From positions 17,644 to 81,643 of the forward strand of contig JBGUOH010000005.1 in NCBI GenBank assembly GCA_045117995.1: 64,000 bases of DNA, given 5' to 3'. This DNA comes from RUG14515 sp045117995 (GTDB taxonomy: Bacteria > Bacillota_I > Bacilli_A > RFN20 > CAG-826). The notes below the pieces were generated by a model. The model was not told the origin of the DNA and did not search any database. It saw only the letters and a list, made by a program, of their open reading frames with translations. A program made the translations under genes and the position numbers. This document shows positions 60,649 through 64,000 of the stretch, one piece after another; the stretch's first letter is position 1; each line of letters starts with the position of its first letter.

Positions 60649-62415
60649 ATGGAATGGTTCAATTTTCACAACACTCCATTTAGAGCCTTCTTCATCATTA
60701 CGATGTTGATTCTCTTTTTTGTAGTGTTTTTAGTCCTAACTTACATCTTCTCCAGCAGAAGAGACCAAAGCTACGATAGACGTATCAAAGCGGAATCAAC
60801 AACTTTGAGAATTTACATCATTGATGTAAAGAATAACAAAGTTACCTATTTCAACCGCTCAGATTTGAAGGACAAAAAAGAAATTGATATGACTGCGTTC
60901 TATTCACACTTCCATATCAATGACGTCGATAAAATCAAATCTTGGGTTTATAGCATTTGCACTGATTACAAAAACGCTGATAACTATTTAGAAGCGGATG
61001 TCGTCATTAACCATGGACGTAGTACTTACTTTTCCTTATTAAAACTACAAAAGTACGATCCAAACGAAGGTGTTATCCATTTAGAATCCTTCATCCTTAA
61101 ATACATCACTCCAAATAACTCCACCTCTAAGAAGAAAAAGAAATCTCCATTCACCGGTGTGGTTAAAAGAAGCACAATGGAATCCTTAATCCTTAAAGAA
61201 AAGAGCTTAAAAGGTTTCACATTTGCTATTCGTTTCTATTACATTAGACAAAAATTCTTATCCAATGATAAGATTGAACGCTACATGATTGTGACATTAA
61301 AGAATGTCGTTTATCCATATGCATCTAATCCAAGAGTGTCCCGTCAAATCATTGATGGTGGTGAAAACGAATTATTGCTATTCGATTTAAGAATTGCCTC
61401 TCGTGATGAAGCGATGGTTTTAGCGACCTCTATGGCCCACAACATCAAAAAGTGTATTGGCGTTAATGGTTTCGCTGATTCTATTAACTTCTCTATTGGT
61501 GTTGTTGAAAACGCTCAATACTATCAAGATTTCGATTCTATGGTGGTCAAAGCCCAAGAAGCATGTATGTCCGCTCAACATAATGGACAAGAAATTTTGC
61601 TTTATCAAAAGCAAGCTGCGCCACTTATTGAACTTGATCGTTATCGTGAAGAGGTTGAAAACCTCATGAAACCTAACAGTTTGCGTTATTTATTTAGACC
61701 AATCTTTGATGTCTCTAGACGCAAAACAATTGGTTACTTCGAATATATTAAAGCTTATGATTCTCCATTCGCCTCATTTGCAGAAATGAGCAAATACGCT
61801 GCGAAAGTGGATATGAGCAAACAGTTCTTTGCGATGATTTCCCGCTACGTTATTCCAAAGTTCGCTAGCGAAAAACAATCAGATGATTTAAGATTGTTCA
61901 TGCTTGTGTCTTTGCAAGATATCGAACATATGTACGAAATCTTGTCGCAAATCCCACAATCAAAACAAATTCACTTAGTCTTAGTGTTCAATGAACAAGA
62001 GATTAACGAGAATGCTTCTAACTTAGAATTACTCAATGATTCCCTTAAGAAATTAAGAAGTGGTCACTTTGAGCTCGCTATGTTAATGAAGGATAAAAAC
62101 TTACTCTTAGATCCAAGTGTTTATTACAACTTTGACTACTTCGTCGCTGGTTCGATGATGATTGGTGAAATTAAGAAGAATAATCGTGTACGATTATCCA
62201 TTCACTCTCTTATCGAATCATTGCTTAAGTACCATCGACCTATTATCGCCACCGATTTAGAAGGCTGGCAATCAATAGAACTGATTATTAAATCAGGTGT
62301 GAGTATCGTTTCTTCTGAAACAATCTCTTCCAGTAACGATATGCTCTTACCATTAGAAAAGAAGAAGATTGAAAAACTTATAACTATGGATGATTCAAAT
62401 CATCAGAGAGGATAA
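60649..62415 (+). CDS. membrane-anchored degenerate GGDEF-EAL protein
   Basis: 588 residues: a transmembrane helix (about 13-35), a PAS-like or divergent sensor region (about 50-165), a GGDEF-like domain (about 170-320) and an EAL-like domain (about 335-575). The GGDEF signature reads DGGENELLLF (near 237-245) and the EAL signature reads GYFEYIKAY (Glu365 kept, ALR lost). Framework segments persist: SINFSIGVVENA before the end of the GGDEF domain, FRPIFDVSRRKTIGY at the start of EAL, and IIATDLEGWQSIELI near its end. Catalysis is doubtful; it may bind c-di-GMP or signal by contact. The promoter is nearly leaderless. Its last codons carry the proS ribosome site. Confidence 0.75.
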   Translation: MEWFNFHNTPFRAFFIITMLILFFVVFLVLTYIFSSRRDQSYDRRIKAESTTLRIYIIDVKNNKVTYFNRSDLKDKKEIDMTAFYSHFHINDVDKIKSWVYSICTDYKNADNYLEADVVINHGRSTYFSLLKLQKYDPNEGVIHLESFILKYITPNNSTSKKKKKSPFTGVVKRSTMESLILKEKSLKGFTFAIRFYYIRQKFLSNDKIERYMIVTLKNVVYPYASNPRVSRQIIDGGENELLLFDLRIASRDEAMVLATSMAHNIKKCIGVNGFADSINFSIGVVENAQYYQDFDSMVVKAQEACMSAQHNGQEILLYQKQAAPLIELDRYREEVENLMKPNSLRYLFRPIFDVSRRKTIGYFEYIKAYDSPFASFAEMSKYAAKVDMSKQFFAMISRYVIPKFASEKQSDDLRLFMLVSLQDIEHMYEILSQIPQSKQIHLVLVFNEQEINENASNLELLNDSLKKLRSGHFELAMLMKDKNLLLDPSVYYNFDYFVAGSMMIGEIKKNNRVRLSIHSLIESLLKYHRPIIATDLEGWQSIELIIKSGVSIVSSETISSSNDMLLPLEKKKIEKLITMDDSNHQRG

Positions 62416-62419
62416 AATT

Positions 62420-63859
62420 ATGGCTCAAAATAACCAAGTTAAAAATGACGCAATTACACGTCAAGAAGACGATTTTGCGCAGTGGTATACTGACGTCTGT
62501 CGTAAGGCAGAATTAATGGATTACTCTTCCGTTAAAGGATTTATCATTTACCGTCCTTATGGTTACGCTATTTGGGAAGAAATCCAAAACTATTTAAATA
62601 AAAGATTTAAGGAAACAGGACATCAAAACGTTTATATGCCAACTGTTATCCCAGAATCTTTACTCCAAAAAGAAAAAGATCACATTGAAGGCTTTGCCCC
62701 AGAATGCTTAATCGCTGATATCGGTGGTGGTCAAAAGATTGATGACCCACTCATCATCAGACCAACTAGTGAAACATTGTTCTGTGAACACTATGCAAAG
62801 ATTATCTCTTCATATCGTGATTTACCAAAACTATATAACCAATGGTGCTCCGTTGTCAGATGGGAAAAGACCACACGTCCATTCTTAAGAGGTGCGGAAT
62901 TCTTATGGCAAGAAGGTCACACCATGCACGAAACTGAAGAAGAAGCTCGTACAGAAGCATTAAAAATGCTTGAAATCTACGATGATTTAGGTCGTGATAT
63001 CTTAGCCATTCCTTTCACAAAAGGTAGAAAAACAGATAAAGAAAAATTCGCTGGTGCTTTAGAAACATACAGTATTGAAGCTTTAATGCCAGATGGTAAA
63101 GCTTTACAAAGTGGTACCACCCATTACTTCGGTACAGGTTTCGCAGAAGCATTTGGAATTAAATTCCAAGGTAGAGATGGCAAATTATACAATCCACATC
63201 AAACATCTTGGGGTGTTTCCACACGTTTATTAGGCGCGATTATCATGGTTCACGGTGACGATAACGGTTTATCTTTACCACCATATGTCGCTCCAATCCA
63301 AGCGGTTGTCATTCCTGTTGCCCAACAAAAGCCAGGTGTTATCCCAGCTGCTAGAGAATTAGAAAAGATGTTAAAAGACGCTGGTGTCAGAGTGAAATGC
63401 GATGAATCTGATAAAACACCAGGTTGGAAATATTCTGAATATGAAATGAAAGGTGTCCCAGTCCGTATTGAAATCGGTCCAAGAGATATCGAAGCGGGTG
63501 TCGTCACAATTGCTGTCCGTCACGATGGTCGTAAGCTCACCGTTAAGAAAGAAGAAATGGTGGACACTGTCATTCAATTATTCAAACAAATCCATCAAGA
63601 AATGTACGAAAAGGCCAGCCAATACTTATTAGAACACGTCACTGAAGTGACCAAACTCGAAGATTTAGATGCAGCCTTAGATAAAGGTGGCTACGCTAAG
63701 ATGATGTGGTGTGGTGATGAAGCTTGTGAAAACAAGATTAAAGAACTCACAACCGCAACTGCACGTTGTATGCCATTCAATCAAATTGCCTTCGCAGATA
63801 CATGCCCAGTATGTGGTAAAAAAGCTAAAAAAGTCGTTTTATTTGCCAAGGCCTATTAA
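62420..63859 (+). CDS. proS: prolyl-tRNA synthetase, archaeal/eukaryotic type
   Basis: Charges tRNA-Pro. Class II synthetase of about 479 residues without the bacterial insertion editing domain. Motif 2 is VVRWEKTTRPFLRGAEFLWQEGHT. The HGDDNG segment forms motif 3. The C-terminal extension has four cysteines (CGDEACE, then CPVCGK) that bind zinc and ends in the Tyr typical of this type. It occurs in mycoplasmas and some Firmicutes in place of the bacterial enzyme. ATG 62420 follows GAGAGGA, which lies inside the GGDEF-EAL gene end; the two are co-transcribed. In Bacillus proS (bacterial type) lies between rseP and polC. Confidence 0.95.
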   Translation: MAQNNQVKNDAITRQEDDFAQWYTDVCRKAELMDYSSVKGFIIYRPYGYAIWEEIQNYLNKRFKETGHQNVYMPTVIPESLLQKEKDHIEGFAPECLIADIGGGQKIDDPLIIRPTSETLFCEHYAKIISSYRDLPKLYNQWCSVVRWEKTTRPFLRGAEFLWQEGHTMHETEEEARTEALKMLEIYDDLGRDILAIPFTKGRKTDKEKFAGALETYSIEALMPDGKALQSGTTHYFGTGFAEAFGIKFQGRDGKLYNPHQTSWGVSTRLLGAIIMVHGDDNGLSLPPYVAPIQAVVIPVAQQKPGVIPAARELEKMLKDAGVRVKCDESDKTPGWKYSEYEMKGVPVRIEIGPRDIEAGVVTIAVRHDGRKLTVKKEEMVDTVIQLFKQIHQEMYEKASQYLLEHVTEVTKLEDLDAALDKGGYAKMMWCGDEACENKIKELTTATARCMPFNQIAFADTCPVCGKKAKKVVLFAKAY

Positions 63860-63876
63860 TTTCTTAAATTTCTTAT

Positions 63877-63913
63877 TTAATTCTAATCGCCCTTTATGTT
63901 AAGATAAGGGGCG
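63877..63913 (+). promoter_or_regulatory. promoter of tRNA-Ser (GCU) inside a perfect hairpin
   Basis: TTAATT (63877-63882), a 17-base spacer and TAAGAT (63900-63905). The -10 lies in a palindrome, CGCCCTTTAT (63888-63897) with ATAAGGGGCG (63904-63913). The palindrome has no T run, though it follows proS and could weakly end its transcript. Confidence 0.5.
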
Positions 63914-63917
63914 CACT

Positions 63918-64000
63918 GGAGTAGTACCCAAGTTGGTGAAGGGGCTTCCCTGCTAAGGAAGTAGATCGGGTAACTGGTGCGAGAGTTCGAGTCTCTCCTA
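63918..64000 (+). tRNA. tRNA-Ser (GCU), cut by the window edge
   Basis: Begins GGAGTAG and has the anticodon stem CTTCC/GGAAG around CTGCTAA, giving GCT. A variable arm and T arm GAGAG/CTCTC follow. The window ends at CTA, so the last bases of the acceptor and CCA are missing. Confidence 0.92.

Noticed and set aside
1..64000. Mycoplasma-type code with UGA as Trp
   Set aside because: UGA ends real genes (cdsA, rseP, the GT2 fusion, the AlkD-like gene) and Trp is written TGG in the reading frames.
1..64000. CRISPR array, insertion sequence or prophage
   Set aside because: No regularly spaced repeats, transposase, terminal inverted repeats or phage genes were seen on reading both strands.

Overview
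The window is AT-rich, densely packed bacterial chromosome, best explained as a small-genome member of the Bacilli close to the Mollicutes (an uncultured gut lineage is likely; this is inference). The evidence is a Gram-positive PolC, the order topA-xerC-rpsB-tsf-pyrH-frr-cdsA-dxr-rseP-polC, RNase J, Spx, long-form HPF, YlbF and lipoprotein signal peptides. UGA is used as a stop (for example at the ATGA junctions after cdsA and rseP), so the Mycoplasma genetic code is not in use.

Layout. 1-14880: topA, xerC, then two housekeeping operons (rpsB-tsf-pyrH-frr and cdsA-dxr-rseP-polC-tRNA-Pro). 14940-27580: an accessory cell-surface region. It holds a Ser-rich 5'-nucleotidase-type lipoprotein, a c-di-GMP-I (GEMM) riboswitch in front of two WFS-type secreted proteins, msrA, a phosphatase lipoprotein, and a domain-swapped GH3 glycosidase with a Cys-containing C-terminal anchor. 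27600-35300: eno, an AlkD-like protein, five tRNAs, pgi with an S1 protein, an HAD phosphatase, a LemA-like protein and an M3 peptidase. 35330-41880: mostly minus-strand membrane and surface genes (CPBP protease, small membrane proteins, NAGPA-domain protein, GT2-GtrA fusion, GtrA, MgtE). 42000-47800: pduL, a TSCPD protein, metK behind an S-box-like riboswitch, hpf, an HAD hydrolase and membrane proteins. 47800-64000: information processing and metabolism (pseudouridine synthase, phosphohexomutase, trpS, spx, CYTH, maf, rnj, def, ylbF-rsmD-coaD, pgeF), YitT, a degenerate GGDEF-EAL protein, archaeal-type proS, and three Ser tRNAs.

How parts may fit together. The c-di-GMP riboswitch is arranged as an ON switch for a surface operon, and the same window carries a membrane-anchored GGDEF-EAL protein whose two signature motifs are both broken. 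Together they suggest c-di-GMP control of the cell surface in a small-genome organism. A second theme is promoter design: at least nine genes have a -10 hexamer exactly six bases before the start codon and no Shine-Dalgarno, so their mRNAs should be leaderless. Genes inside operons have normal AGGAGG-type sites and often overlap by 1-13 nt.

Almost every transcription unit ends in a clear intrinsic terminator. No CRISPR array, insertion sequence, prophage or plasmid module was seen, and no stretch over 300 bases lacks a gene.
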